From contig NZ_BJNG01000030.1 in assembly GCF_006539565.1 (NCBI RefSeq), positions 1-64,000 of the forward strand: DNA of 64,000 nucleotides. The letters are read 5' to 3'. Under the pieces are notes generated by a model. It had not been told where the DNA came from and did not search any database. It worked only from the letters and a program-made list of their open reading frames with translations. Shown here piece by piece: positions 31,360 through 39,919 of the stretch (its first letter is position 1; each line of letters starts with the position of its first letter). Origin of the DNA: Pseudonocardia hydrocarbonoxydans (GTDB lineage Bacteria > Actinomycetota > Actinomycetes > Mycobacteriales > Pseudonocardiaceae). Made by a program: the position numbers and the translations under genes.

Positions 31360-33237
31360 TCAGTCGCGGCGCAGGACCGGGCGCAGGGCGTCGAGCACGG
31401 AGGCGTCGTCGATGGTGCCGGGCACCGGCTCGTCGACGCCGTCGGCGATGCCGCGCATGGTCTTGCGCAGGATCTTCCCCGACCGGGTCTTCGGCAGCGC
31501 CGCCACCACGGCGACATCCCGGAGCGAGGCCACGGCGCCGACCTGGTCGCGCACCATCTGCACCAGTTCGGCGCGCAGCTCGTCCTCGGCCCGCTCGACG
31601 CCGGCCTTGAGCACGACGAACCCGCGCGGGATCTGCCCCTTCATCTGGTCGGCGACGCCGATCACCGCGCACTCGGCGACGTCGGGGTGCGAGGCGAGCA
31701 CCTCCTCCATGCCGCCGGTGGACAGCCGGTGCCCGGCCACGTTGATCACGTCGTCGGTGCGGCCCATGACGTAGACGTAGCCGTCCTCGTCGATCCGCCC
31801 GCCGTCACCGGTGAGGTAGTAGCCCTCGAACGCCTTCATGTAGGAGTTGACGAAGCGCTCGTCGTCGTTCCAGAGCGTGGGCAGCGAGCCGGGCGGCATC
31901 GGCAGCTTGACGACGATCGCGCCGTCGGTGCCGGCCTCGACCTGGCGGCCTGAGGTGTCGACGACCTGCACGTCCCAGCCGGGCAGCGGGGTGGTCGGGG
32001 AGCCGGGCTTGACGGGCAGCAGCTCGATGCCCGCGGGGTTGGCCACGATCGGCCAGCCGGTCTCGGTCTGCCACCAGTGGTCGATGACCGGGATCTCCAG
32101 GAGCTCTGCGGCCCACTTGTAGGTCTCCGGGTCCAGCCGCTCGCCCGCGAGGAACAGGTACTGCAGCGACGAGAGGTCGTACTTGCGGGCGTACTCGCCC
32201 CGCGGGTCCTCCTTCTTGATGGCCCGGAACGCCGTGGGCGCGGTGAACAGGCTCTTCACCCCGTGCTCGGCGACGACCCGCCAGAACTGCCCGGCGTCGG
32301 GCGTGCCGACCGGCTTGCCCTCGTAGAGCACGGTGGTGGCCCCGACCAGCAGCGGCGCGTAGACGATGTAGGAGTGGCCGACGACCCAGCCCACGTCGGA
32401 CGCGGTGAAGATCGTCTCGCCGGGCCCGACGGCGTAGACGTTGGGCATCGACCAGTTCAGCGCCACCGCGTAGCCGCCGCTGTCGCGCACCACGCCCTTC
32501 GGCTTCCCGGTCGTGCCGGAGGTGTAGAGGATGTAGAGCGGGTCGGTGGCCTTGACCGGCACGCAGTCGGCCGGGGTGGCGTCGGCGACGGCGGCCGCCC
32601 AGTCGACGTCGCGCTCGCCCATCGCGGCCTCGACCTGCGGGCGCTGCAGGATGACGCAGCGCTCGGGCTCGTGCGAGGCCAGCTCGATCGCCTTGTCCAG
32701 CAGCGGCTTGTACTCGATGACCCGCTTGCCCTCGATGCCGCAGGACGCCGAGACGATCACCTTCGGGGCGGCGTCGTCGATACGGACGGCCAGCTCCTTG
32801 GGGGCGAACCCGCCGAACACCACGGAGTGGACGGCGCCGATCCGCGCGCAGGCGAGCATCGCGATGGCGGCCTCGGGCACCATCGGCAGGTAGACGACGA
32901 CGCGGTCGCCCGGCCCGACGCCCAGCCCGGCGAGCACGCCCGCGAAGCGCGCCACCTCGTCGCGCAGCTCGCGGTAGGTGAAGGTGCGCTGCGACTCGGT
33001 GACCGGGGAGTCGTGGATCAGGGCGGGCTGGTCGCCGCGCCCGGCGTCGACGTGGCGGTCGAGCGCGTTGTGGCAGACGTTGAGCTCGCCGTCGGGGAAC
33101 CACCGGTAGAACGGGGGCCGCGAGTCGTCCAGTGCCGTGGTCGGGGCGGAGTGCCAGTCGATCCCGGCCGCGGCGTCGAGCCAGAACCGCTCGGGGTCCT
33201 CCACGCTCGCACGGAACAGTTCCTCGTACACACCCAC
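31360..33237 (-). CDS. prpE: Propionyl-CoA synthetase / acetyl-CoA synthetase-like
   Basis: A 625-residue AMP-forming acyl-CoA synthetase. The P-loop TSGTTGKPKG is followed by VVRDSGGYAVALNWSMPNVY, which is typical of PrpE rather than Acs. DHWWQTETGWPI, the adenylate Asp in YYLTGDGGRIDEDGY and the catalytic Lys in TRSGKILRK complete the set. It converts propionate (and less well acetate) to its CoA ester. The GTG start has AAGGAGG ahead. A CRP-like palindrome lies in the 186-base divergent region shared with the BLUF gene, which would fit carbon-source control of prpE. Confidence 0.88.
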   Translation of the reverse strand: MGVYEELFRASVEDPERFWLDAAAGIDWHSAPTTALDDSRPPFYRWFPDGELNVCHNALDRHVDAGRGDQPALIHDSPVTESQRTFTYRELRDEVARFAGVLAGLGVGPGDRVVVYLPMVPEAAIAMLACARIGAVHSVVFGGFAPKELAVRIDDAAPKVIVSASCGIEGKRVIEYKPLLDKAIELASHEPERCVILQRPQVEAAMGERDVDWAAAVADATPADCVPVKATDPLYILYTSGTTGKPKGVVRDSGGYAVALNWSMPNVYAVGPGETIFTASDVGWVVGHSYIVYAPLLVGATTVLYEGKPVGTPDAGQFWRVVAEHGVKSLFTAPTAFRAIKKEDPRGEYARKYDLSSLQYLFLAGERLDPETYKWAAELLEIPVIDHWWQTETGWPIVANPAGIELLPVKPGSPTTPLPGWDVQVVDTSGRQVEAGTDGAIVVKLPMPPGSLPTLWNDDERFVNSYMKAFEGYYLTGDGGRIDEDGYVYVMGRTDDVINVAGHRLSTGGMEEVLASHPDVAECAVIGVADQMKGQIPRGFVVLKAGVERAEDELRAELVQMVRDQVGAVASLRDVAVVAALPKTRSGKILRKTMRGIADGVDEPVPGTIDDASVLDALRPVLRRD

Positions 33238-33343
33238 GTCAGTCCTCCTTGGCGTTCGCTGAGCGCACCCTAGTGCGGCGTCCGGACCGGCTCACCTCGT
33301 CCTCGCAGGCCCGCGGCCTCCCGGAGCCCGTTCAAGATCGACA

Positions 33344-33359
33344 TGTGGCCCGTGTCACA
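33344..33359. promoter_or_regulatory. CRP-like site between prpE and the BLUF gene
   Basis: TGTGG-N6-TCACA matches the actinobacterial/mycobacterial CRP consensus TGTGA-N6-TCACA with one mismatch. It could serve the leftward prpE, the rightward BLUF gene, or both. Confidence 0.5.
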
Positions 33360-33423
33360 TCGCGTTACGGTTTAGAACGCCGGTCATCGTGTCCGGTGCA
33401 GTACACGAACAGGAAGGCCTCTC

Positions 33424-33906
33424 ATGGCCGACACTGCTGTCGCCCCGTTGTTCCGGCTCGTCTATCGCAGTCAGCTGACCATCTCCCCGGCGGAGCGCCG
33501 GACCGAGATCGAGGCGATCCTGCAGAACTCCCGCGCGAAGAACGTCGAGCGCGGCATCACCGGCGCCCTGCTCGTCTGGCAGGACTACGTCGTGCAGACC
33601 CTGGAGGGTGACGAGGGGGTCGTGCGCGGCCTGTACGAGAAGATCGCCGCCGACGAGCGGCACGAGGCCGTCACGCTCCTCGAGGCCGCGCCGGTGGAGA
33701 GCAGGGCCTTCGCGCGCTGGTCGATGGCGCGCGTGTCCGACGACGACCAGCCGGCGGGCATGCCGGTGCTGACCAACACCAACGCCGGCGACGCTCCCGA
33801 GCCGGGCCACGACACCCGGGAGGCCGACCCCGTGATCAGCGCGATGCGCGGTTACGCCACGGGGACGCGTCCGTCGAACCCGCACATCGGCCGCACCGTC
33901 CTCTGA
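33424..33906 (+). CDS. BLUF-domain blue-light sensor protein 1
   Basis: A 160-residue protein consisting of a BLUF domain (residues 9-105) and a 50-residue tail. All photocycle residues are visible: Y14 (LVYRS), N40 (RAKNVERGITG), Q58 (VVQTLEG), W99 and M101 (RWSMARV). BLUF domains bind FAD and rearrange the Gln hydrogen bonds on blue-light absorption. No output domain is attached, so it should act through a partner. AGGAAGG-like sequence precedes the ATG. A paralogue with the same residues is encoded at 39.4 kb. Confidence 0.9.
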   Translation: MADTAVAPLFRLVYRSQLTISPAERRTEIEAILQNSRAKNVERGITGALLVWQDYVVQTLEGDEGVVRGLYEKIAADERHEAVTLLEAAPVESRAFARWSMARVSDDDQPAGMPVLTNTNAGDAPEPGHDTREADPVISAMRGYATGTRPSNPHIGRTVL

Positions 33907-33940
33907 CGCTCGTCCGCGTTCGGTGACCCGCCGGTGCGGG

Positions 33941-34852
33941 TCAGCGCGCACCGAGGCCGCGCGCGGCGGCCTCGGTGCGCACCGCGTCGATCACCAGCTG
34001 CAGCGAGGTGCGGCGGGCGGTCCCGGTGCGGTAGGCGATCGACACCGTCCGGGTGATGGGCTCGATCATCGCGCGGACGTCGACCCCCGGTGGGCACAGC
34101 GCCAGGCCGAGGTCGGAGACGAGCGTGACGCCCAGCCCGGCCGCGACCATGGCCAGCGCGGTGGACTGCTCGCCGACCTCGTGCTCGACGCGCGGCTCGA
34201 ACCCGGCGCGCTGGCAGGCGATGCGCACCGCGCGTCCGAAGTGCGAGCGCGGCCCGGAGAGGATCCACGGGTGGTCGGCGAGATCGGTCAGCACGACGGT
34301 GGGCGCCGCGATCGTGCCGGGCGGGACCGCGGCGTGCAGCCGCTCGTCGGCGATCACCGCGCGCTCCAGCCCGGTGTCCCAGGCCATGGGGTGGCCCGAG
34401 TAGTCGATGACGAAGGAGAAGTCGAGCGCGCCGTCGCGGACGGCGCCCGCGGTGTCCTCGGGCGCCAGCTCGCGGGTGCGGACCCGGATCCCGGGGTGCT
34501 CGGCGGCCAGCTGTGACAGTGCCGCGGGCAGCAGTCCGGACGCGACCGACGCCCACACCCCCGCCGTGAGCCGCACCGAGACCGTGGCCTGCGCCTCCTC
34601 CAGGGCCAGCGTCGCCCGCTCGACGGCCCCCAGGATCTCCTCGGCGTGGTCGGCCAGCACCAGGCCGGTGTCGGTGAGCCGGACCCGCCGCCCCAGCCGT
34701 TCGAACAGGGAGCTGCCGACGTCACGCTCGAGCTGCGCGAGCTGCTGCGACACCGCCGACGCCGTGTAGTGCAGCGCCGCCGCGGCGGCCGTGACGGTGC
34801 CGCGGCGGCGCAGCTCGCGCAGCATCCGCAGGCGCTGCAACGAGAGGTCCAC
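33941..34852 (-). CDS. LysR-family transcriptional regulator
   Basis: A 303-residue LysR protein: HTH at the N-terminus (LRMLRELRRRGTVTAAAAAL, ASAVSQQLAQLERDVG) and an effector domain from about residue 88. GTG 34852 (VDLSLQRLRM) is the start that begins directly at the conserved first helix. It diverges from the amino-acid dehydrogenase gene, 116 bases away, and is a plausible regulator of it. Confidence 0.88.
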   Translation of the reverse strand: MDLSLQRLRMLRELRRRGTVTAAAAALHYTASAVSQQLAQLERDVGSSLFERLGRRVRLTDTGLVLADHAEEILGAVERATLALEEAQATVSVRLTAGVWASVASGLLPAALSQLAAEHPGIRVRTRELAPEDTAGAVRDGALDFSFVIDYSGHPMAWDTGLERAVIADERLHAAVPPGTIAAPTVVLTDLADHPWILSGPRSHFGRAVRIACQRAGFEPRVEHEVGEQSTALAMVAAGLGVTLVSDLGLALCPPGVDVRAMIEPITRTVSIAYRTGTARRTSLQLVIDAVRTEAAARGLGAR

Positions 34853-34968
34853 ACGGGCCAGCGTAAGCACCCGTGAACGACGGTGTGCAGGTTCCGTAAC
34901 TGGACGCACCGCGCGGGGCGCACCCACGCTGGGGCCACCGGCCGACCAGACGAGGGGAGTGGTGCGAC

Positions 34969-36234
34969 ATGACCACGACGCAGGACCCGATGATGCCCGT
35001 GCAGCAGCCCGGACAGCCGGTCGCCGCCGCGCCCGTGACACGCGACGCCGGGGTGGTCGACCAGGACCCGTTGATCCGCCTGACCTGGACCGACCCGGTC
35101 ACCGGAACCCGCGGCTACCTGGTCGTGCACCTGCTCGTGTCGGGGCTGGCCACCGGCGGCACCCGGATGCGCGCGGGCTGCACGCTCTCCGAGGTCGAGG
35201 ACCTCGCCCGCGGCATGGCCGCGAAGACCGCCGTGTTCGACCTGCCCGTCGGCGGGGCCAAGGGCGGCATCGACATCGACCCCAAGGACCCCCGCGCCGT
35301 CGACGTCCTCACCCGCTTCTGCGAGGCCATGCGCCCCTGGCTGGACGGCTACTGGGTGACCGCGGAGGACCTGGGCGTCCCGCAGCACCTGATCGACGAC
35401 GTCTTCGCCCGCATCGGCCTGGGCCAGAGCTACCACGCGGCGATCACCCGCTCGGCCGACCCGGAGGCCACGATGCGCCGGGTCCGGGCCGGGCTCGACG
35501 CCCCGGTCGAGGGCGGCCTGCTCGGCGACGTCATCGGCGGCTACGGCGTGGCCCAGGCCTGCCTGGCCGCCGCGCAGACGTGGAGCTGGTCGCTGCCCGG
35601 CACGACCGTGGCGATCCAGGGCGTCGGCACGATGGGCGGCGCCGCCGCCTTCTACCTGCACGAGGCCGGGATGCGGGTCGTCGCCGTCGCCGACGCGGCC
35701 GGCACGCTGTACCACCCCGGCGGCCTCGACGTCCCCGCGCTGCTGGAGCTGCGCGACGAGTTCGGCGAGATCGACCGCACCCGGGTGCCCGCCGACGTGC
35801 AGCGCCTGCCGCGCGCCGCCGTGATCGCCACGGCCGCCGACATCCTGATCCCCGCCGCCATCTCCTACGCCCTCACGCCCGACAACTCCTTCGACGTGGC
35901 CGCCAAGGTCGTCGTGGAGGCGGCCAACACCGCCACCACCCCGGAGGCCGAGGCGATGCTCACCGCGCGCGGCATCCCGGTGCTGCCGGACTTCGTGGCC
36001 AACGCCGGCGCGGCGGCCTGGGCGTGGTGGCTGCTGCTGGGCTACGTCGACGACGACCCGGAGACCTCGTTCCTGCGCCTGCGCACCGAGATGCGGGCGA
36101 AGGTCGGCCTGCTGCTGGAGCGCTGGATCGTCGACGGGACCCCCCCGCGGCACACCGGCTGGGCCTGGGCGGCGGCACGGCGCGCGGCACTGGCGAGCGA
36201 CCCGCACGGGGCCCCGCCCGTCGTCATCCCCTGA
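34969..36234 (+). CDS. Glu/Leu/Phe/Val dehydrogenase family protein
   Basis: A 421-residue amino-acid dehydrogenase. The catalytic segment KTAVFDLPVGGAKGGIDIDP has the family lysines, the nucleotide-binding motif is AIQGVGTMGGAAAFYLHEAG, and VVEAANTATTPEAEAML is the C-terminal signature. It interconverts an amino acid and its oxo acid with NAD(P). Which amino acid is preferred cannot be told; the divergence from many glutamate dehydrogenases suggests a branched or special substrate. GGGGAG lies before the ATG. It diverges from a LysR gene that may control it. Confidence 0.85.
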   Translation: MTTTQDPMMPVQQPGQPVAAAPVTRDAGVVDQDPLIRLTWTDPVTGTRGYLVVHLLVSGLATGGTRMRAGCTLSEVEDLARGMAAKTAVFDLPVGGAKGGIDIDPKDPRAVDVLTRFCEAMRPWLDGYWVTAEDLGVPQHLIDDVFARIGLGQSYHAAITRSADPEATMRRVRAGLDAPVEGGLLGDVIGGYGVAQACLAAAQTWSWSLPGTTVAIQGVGTMGGAAAFYLHEAGMRVVAVADAAGTLYHPGGLDVPALLELRDEFGEIDRTRVPADVQRLPRAAVIATAADILIPAAISYALTPDNSFDVAAKVVVEAANTATTPEAEAMLTARGIPVLPDFVANAGAAAWAWWLLLGYVDDDPETSFLRLRTEMRAKVGLLLERWIVDGTPPRHTGWAWAAARRAALASDPHGAPPVVIP

Positions 36235-36243
36235 TTCACCTGC

Positions 36244-36266
36244 CCGGGTGGTGAGGGACCACCCGG
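36244..36266 (+). terminator. Hairpin after the dehydrogenase gene
   Basis: A nine-pair stem (36244-36252 with 36258-36266) and a five-base loop, ten bases past the stop codon. Confidence 0.55.
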
Positions 36267-36315
36267 CGACCTCACGACGTCACTCACGGAGAGTGAATCC
36301 GGCTTGACGTCACGT

Positions 36316-36350
36316 GACCACCCGATCGGCCGACTCACGATCGGGTGGTC
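36316..36350. repeat. 12-bp perfect inverted repeat upstream of the SGNH hydrolase gene
   Basis: GACCACCCGATC (36316-36327) and its exact complement at 36339-36350 with 11 bases between. It ends 81 bases before the hydrolase start. It repeats the GGTGGT/ACCACC arms of the preceding terminator, so it may be a second terminator or a regulatory dyad. Confidence 0.5.
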
Positions 36351-36431
36351 CCGCTCGTTCGACCCTACGTAACGGATCGCCTACTACCCGTTCGAGCAAC
36401 GTGTGTCGTCACGTTCGCGGCGGGGGCGGCG

Positions 36432-37778
36432 ATGACACTGCGGAACGGTCGGAGCGAGGGGTCGGTGGGGCGGGCGATGCGGGCACGGTCTCGGGTGCGC
36501 AACGGGGTGCGCGGGCTGCTCGCCGCGGCCGCGATGGTCTGCCTGCTCGGGGCCTTCGCCCTCACCGAGCGCGTCCCGGAGCCCGTGGGGACGGGCGTCG
36601 CGGGGGCGCTGGGTCCGGACTGCGCACCCGCCTGGGCCGGTGCCTGGCACGCCGCGGCGCAGCCCGTGCCCGCCGACCCGGCGCTGGCCGGGCGCACGCT
36701 GCGGATGGTGGTGACGCCCCAGGTCACCGGTTCCCAGGTGCGGGTGCGCCTGTCGAACGCCTACGGCACCACGCCGATGCAGGTCGGCACGGTGTCCGCG
36801 GCCTGGTCCGACGGCGCCGCGGGCCTCGTGCCCGGCACGATGCGACCGGTCGCGTTCGACGGGGCGCCCGCGGTCACGGTGGCGCCGGGTGCCGACGCCG
36901 TCAGCGACCCGGTGGCGCTCGTCGCCGAGGCGGGTCGTCCGCTCGCCGTCAGCCTGTTCCTGGTATCCCCGCCCGACGTGCTCACCCAGCACGGCGTGGC
37001 GCTGCAGACCTCCTACCTCTCCGGGCCCGGCGACGTCGCCCTGCTCGACGGCGGCGGCGCGTTCGACACGCCCGTCACCTCCTGGCTGGTGCTCACCGGC
37101 GTCGACGTCCTGGCGCCACGGCCGGTCAACACGGTCGTCACCATCGGCGACTCGATCACCGACGGCGTCGGCGCGGGGCCGGGGGAGCGCTGGTCCGACG
37201 CCCTGGCGCAGCGCCTCACCACGGTGGGCGGACCGGCGGTCATGTCCGTGCTGAACGCCGGCATCTCGCGCAACCAGCTGCTCGCCGACGCCCCGCTCGT
37301 CGACGGCGACTCGCCGCTGTCGCGCTACGACCGCGACGTCGGCGCGGCGTCCGACGTGGTGCTGCACATCGGCACCAACGACATCGCGGCCGGCCGCTCC
37401 GCCGACGAGATCGTCGCGGGGATGGTCCGGTTCGCCGACCGCGCCCGCGCGAGCGGCACCCGCGTCGTGCTCACCACGATCACCCCGTCGGCGGCGGGGG
37501 CGCACGGCACGCCGCAGGCGATCGCCACGCGCGACGCCGTCAACGGCTGGGTGCGGGCGCACGGCGCGGAGCACGCCGACGCGGTGGCCGACTTCGCCGC
37601 GGCGGTCGCGGACCCCGCGGCCCCGTCCCGACTGGCCCCGGCCTTCGACTCCGGCGACGGCCTGCACCTCTCGGCCGCGGGCCACCGCGCGCTGGCCGGC
37701 GCGCTCGACCCGGCCGTGCTGACCGGCAGCCCCTGCCTCGACGGCGGCCCCAGCCGGGTGCTCGCGTCCGGACCCTAG
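36432..37778 (+). CDS. Exported SGNH/GDSL hydrolase
   Basis: A 448-residue protein with a basic N-terminus and a hydrophobic signal/anchor segment at about residues 22-45, then an exported SGNH hydrolase: block I GDSITDG with the nucleophile Ser, block III HIGTNDIAAG, and block V DGLHLSAAGH with the Asp-His pair. The N-terminal region before block I (about 70-230) is a beta-rich domain often found with secreted rhamnogalacturonan-acetylesterase-like or lipase-like members. It probably removes acyl groups from polysaccharide or lipid outside the cell. The ATG at 36432 is preferred over upstream starts because those lie within the intergenic dyads. Confidence 0.82.
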   Translation: MTLRNGRSEGSVGRAMRARSRVRNGVRGLLAAAAMVCLLGAFALTERVPEPVGTGVAGALGPDCAPAWAGAWHAAAQPVPADPALAGRTLRMVVTPQVTGSQVRVRLSNAYGTTPMQVGTVSAAWSDGAAGLVPGTMRPVAFDGAPAVTVAPGADAVSDPVALVAEAGRPLAVSLFLVSPPDVLTQHGVALQTSYLSGPGDVALLDGGGAFDTPVTSWLVLTGVDVLAPRPVNTVVTIGDSITDGVGAGPGERWSDALAQRLTTVGGPAVMSVLNAGISRNQLLADAPLVDGDSPLSRYDRDVGAASDVVLHIGTNDIAAGRSADEIVAGMVRFADRARASGTRVVLTTITPSAAGAHGTPQAIATRDAVNGWVRAHGAEHADAVADFAAAVADPAAPSRLAPAFDSGDGLHLSAAGHRALAGALDPAVLTGSPCLDGGPSRVLASGP

Positions 37779-38146
37779 GGGCCGGGCCGGCGGCCGAGCC
37801 TGCTCAACGGCCCGCGCCTGCGCTTCTCGGCCTGCTCGACGACGGCGAGCGGCCCGGTGGGGGTGTCCTCCCGGTCGAGCCGCTCCACGACCCAGTCGAC
37901 GGCCAGGGCGCCCGGCGACACGCCCCGCTCCTGAGCGATCCGGCGCAGCTGCTCGATGCGCAGCGCGGGCAGCCGCAGCGCGAACACCTGCGCCGAGCCG
38001 AAGCGGCCGGTCAGCTCGGTGGCGTGCTCCTCGGCGCCGGGTGCCAGCGCGGCGAGGTAGGAGTCGAGCTCGGGATCGTGCGCGTCCGGCTCCGGGGCGT
38101 CGGAGAACCGTGCGGGGCGGCGGCGCGCTCGGCGGTCGGACGGCAT
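37775..38146 (-). CDS. Hypothetical protein with a possible ribbon-helix-helix core
   Basis: A 123-residue protein, basic and Pro-rich at both ends. The centre, RLPALRIEQLRRIAQERGVS then LAVDWVVERLDRE, has the length and hydrophobic pattern of a ribbon-helix-helix DNA-binding unit (a short strand followed by two helices). I recognise no specific family. The start is ATG 38146 or GTG 38155. Its stop overlaps by four bases that of the convergent hydrolase. Confidence 0.55.
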   Translation of the reverse strand: MPSDRRARRRPARFSDAPEPDAHDPELDSYLAALAPGAEEHATELTGRFGSAQVFALRLPALRIEQLRRIAQERGVSPGALAVDWVVERLDREDTPTGPLAVVEQAEKRRRGPLSRLGRRPGP

Positions 38147-38186
38147 GCCCGGCACCCTACGGGGCCGCCGGACCGGGCCGCGGGAC

Positions 38187-38408
38187 TCAGCCGACGAGCT
38201 CGAACCCGGCCTCGGAGACGGCCGCGGCGATCTCGCCGCGCTCCACGTCGCGGTCGGCGAGCACGGTGACCCGGCCGCTGCCGAGGTCGACGTCGACGGC
38301 GCTGACGCCCTCGATCTCGGTGACCTCCTCGGTGACCGACATCACGCAGTGCTGGCAGGTCATGCCGGTGACGGTGACGTGGGTGCGGAACGGTGCCTCG
38401 ACAGCCAT
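38187..38408 (-). CDS. Heavy-metal-associated domain protein (copper chaperone-like)
   Basis: A 73-residue single HMA domain with the metal site GMTCQHC near residue 15 and VDVDLGSGRVTVLAD in the following strand. Such proteins carry Cu(I) to P-type ATPases or regulators in the cytoplasm. GAGGAGGT before the ATG 38408 fixes the start. No copper ATPase gene is in the window. Confidence 0.88.
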   Translation of the reverse strand: MAVEAPFRTHVTVTGMTCQHCVMSVTEEVTEIEGVSAVDVDLGSGRVTVLADRDVERGEIAAAVSEAGFELVG

Positions 38409-38600
38409 CGGACCTCCTCGAACGGGCTGGCGGACATGGTGGCAGAGGGCCTCGCCGCCCAGCGCACCGGCGGCCCGTCGACCCCGCAGGGTCACGGTCG
38501 TGGCGGTCCGGTCACCCGGGAAGGGGCATGCGCGGGCGTCACCCGATAGGTAACGTCTCGGTCACGGTCACGGGGGTGGCCACGGGGGCGGGAGGCATGG

Positions 38601-38834
38601 ATGTCCGGTGGAATCGGCAGCGCGCGGCGGGAGTCGTCCGACGGTGCGGTCTCGGGGTCGATCCCGAGCCAGCGCACCGCCTCCGACGCCTACCGCGTCA
38701 GCGACGACCAGCTGCACGCCGCGCGCAAGGTGGTGGCGGAGAACTCCTCGGGCTCCGAGGACCTGCGTGAGCTGCTCGACATGCTGGGGCTGATCTCCTC
38801 CTCCCCGGACCTGCCCCCGCCGGTCAGCCGCTGA
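38601..38834 (+). CDS. Small conserved hypothetical protein before the tRNA cluster
   Basis: A 77-residue protein: about 28 Ser/Gly-rich residues, then DAYRVSDDQLHAARKVVAEN and DLRELLDMLGL, which look like two amphipathic helices. I recognise no family. GGGAGG stands five bases before the ATG, which supports the start. It precedes the tRNA genes by 95 bases. Confidence 0.6.
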   Translation: MSGGIGSARRESSDGAVSGSIPSQRTASDAYRVSDDQLHAARKVVAENSSGSEDLRELLDMLGLISSSPDLPPPVSR

Positions 38835-38929
38835 CGGCACCCCGGTGCGGGGGGCGTACGGGGGTGTCCTATGCTTGGCGGGCTCCCAACGGACTGTCGT
38901 TGACGGCTAGGACGGCTTCGGCGGTCCGA

Positions 38930-39002
38930 GTCCCCATCGTCTAGTGGCCTAGGACTCCGCCCTTTCAAGGCGGCAACGCGGGTTCGAATCCCGTTGGGGG
39001 TA
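38930..39002 (+). tRNA. tRNA-Glu (UUC)
   Basis: 73 nt with a full cloverleaf: anticodon stem CCGCC/GGCGG around CTTTCAA (anticodon TTC) and T-loop GGTTCGAATCC. The acceptor closes with two G-U pairs, as in related actinobacterial tRNA-Glu genes. CCA is not encoded. TATGCT at about 38869 is a possible -10. Confidence 0.95.
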
Positions 39003-39040
39003 CGGTTACACGGCACCACCGCAGTACGGTTCCACAGCAA

Positions 39041-39114
39041 GGCCCAGTGGCGCAGTTGGTTAGCGCGTCGCCCTGTCACGGCGAAGGTCGCGGGTTCGAG
39101 TCCCGTCTGGGTCG
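39041..39114 (+). tRNA. tRNA-Asp (GUC)
   Basis: 74 nt; acceptor GGCCCAG/CTGGGTC, anticodon loop CTGTCAC (GTC) on a TCGCC/GGCGA stem, T-loop GGTTCGAGTCC. The 38-base spacing to tRNA-Glu suggests one transcript. Confidence 0.95.
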
Positions 39115-39147
39115 CTCCACGGCACGGTGCATGGCACCGTGCCTCCC

Positions 39148-39221
39148 GGCCAGGTAGCTCAGTTGGTACGAGCGACCGCCTGAAAAGCGGTAGGTCGGCG
39201 GTTCGACCCCGCCCCTGGCCA
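39148..39221 (+). tRNA. tRNA-Phe (GAA)
   Basis: 74 nt; acceptor GGCCAGG/CCTGGCC, anticodon loop CTGAAAA (GAA) on an ACCGC/GCGGT stem, T-loop GGTTCGACCCC. Third gene of the Glu-Asp-Phe cluster common in actinobacteria. Confidence 0.95.
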
Positions 39222-39321
39222 CACCTTCTCGGCCCCGCGCTCCCGTCGGCGCCGGTATCGCCCTCCCGTCGCAAACTGAGACTCCGGCGATCTAGCTCAT
39301 CGCTGACGCTGCGAGCGCGAC

Positions 39322-39333
39322 TGTGACGTCACA
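39322..39333. promoter_or_regulatory. TGTGACGTCACA palindrome upstream of BLUF gene 2
   Basis: A perfect 12-bp palindrome with CRP-like half-sites (TGTGA/TCACA) but a shorter spacing than the consensus. It lies 82 bases before the BLUF gene 2 start; BLUF gene 1 also has a TGTG...CACA dyad upstream. Confidence 0.4.
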
Positions 39334-39415
39334 CACGCGGGCTGCAGCCGCGGTTCTGCAACGGAGCCCGTACCTCGTGCGCGGCCCCGAGTCGCCCACC
39401 GAGGAGGTCGCGAGC

Positions 39416-39844
39416 ATGACGTTCCGCCTGATCTACCGGAGTCACAACCGGATTCCGGTCCCGCAGCGCAAGAGCGAGCTCGGAGCGATCTTCAGCGTCG
39501 CCCGCTCGCAGAACAAGAAGGCCGACATCACGGGTGCGCTGCTGATCAGCGGAGACTGGTTCGTCCAGGCGCTGGAGGGTGACGAACCGGCGGTGAAGGC
39601 GCTCTACGACCACATCGAGAAGGACCGGCGGCACGAGCGGCTCTCCGTGGTCGACGCCCAGGACGTGGACGAGCGGGTGTTCTCCCGGTGGTCCATGGCG
39701 CGGGTCTCCGAGGACGGCGAGCCCGACATCCCGCTGCTCATGAACGTCGACAAGGGCGGTGCCTCTCCGGCGGCGCCACGCCCGACCACTCCCGAGCAGG
39801 ACGCCGTCCTGGACCGGATGCGCGCGGCCCTCCGGGAGGCGTAG
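39416..39844 (+). CDS. BLUF-domain blue-light sensor protein 2
   Basis: A 142-residue BLUF protein, paralogue of the one at 33.4 kb. Photocycle residues Y7 (LIYRS), N33 (RSQNKKADITG), Q51 (FVQALEG), W92 and M94 (RWSMARV) are all kept; the tail is Pro/Ala-rich. GAGGAGGT seven bases before ATG 39416 decides the start over an upstream in-frame ATG at 39323. It has no output domain. It is followed by a terminator, a lipoprotein gene and a GGDEF gene. Confidence 0.9.
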   Translation: MTFRLIYRSHNRIPVPQRKSELGAIFSVARSQNKKADITGALLISGDWFVQALEGDEPAVKALYDHIEKDRRHERLSVVDAQDVDERVFSRWSMARVSEDGEPDIPLLMNVDKGGASPAAPRPTTPEQDAVLDRMRAALREA

Positions 39845-39859
39845 GGCCCCGGCGCCGGA

Positions 39860-39895
39860 TGAGACCCGTCTCAGGATCAGCTCAGACGGGTCTCA
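39860..39895 (+). terminator. Terminator after BLUF gene 2
   Basis: A perfect 12-bp stem (39860-39871 with 39884-39895) and a 12-base loop, 15 bases past the stop. Confidence 0.65.
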
Positions 39896-39919
39896 CCCCG
39901 CGCCGGTGAAGTGATCGTC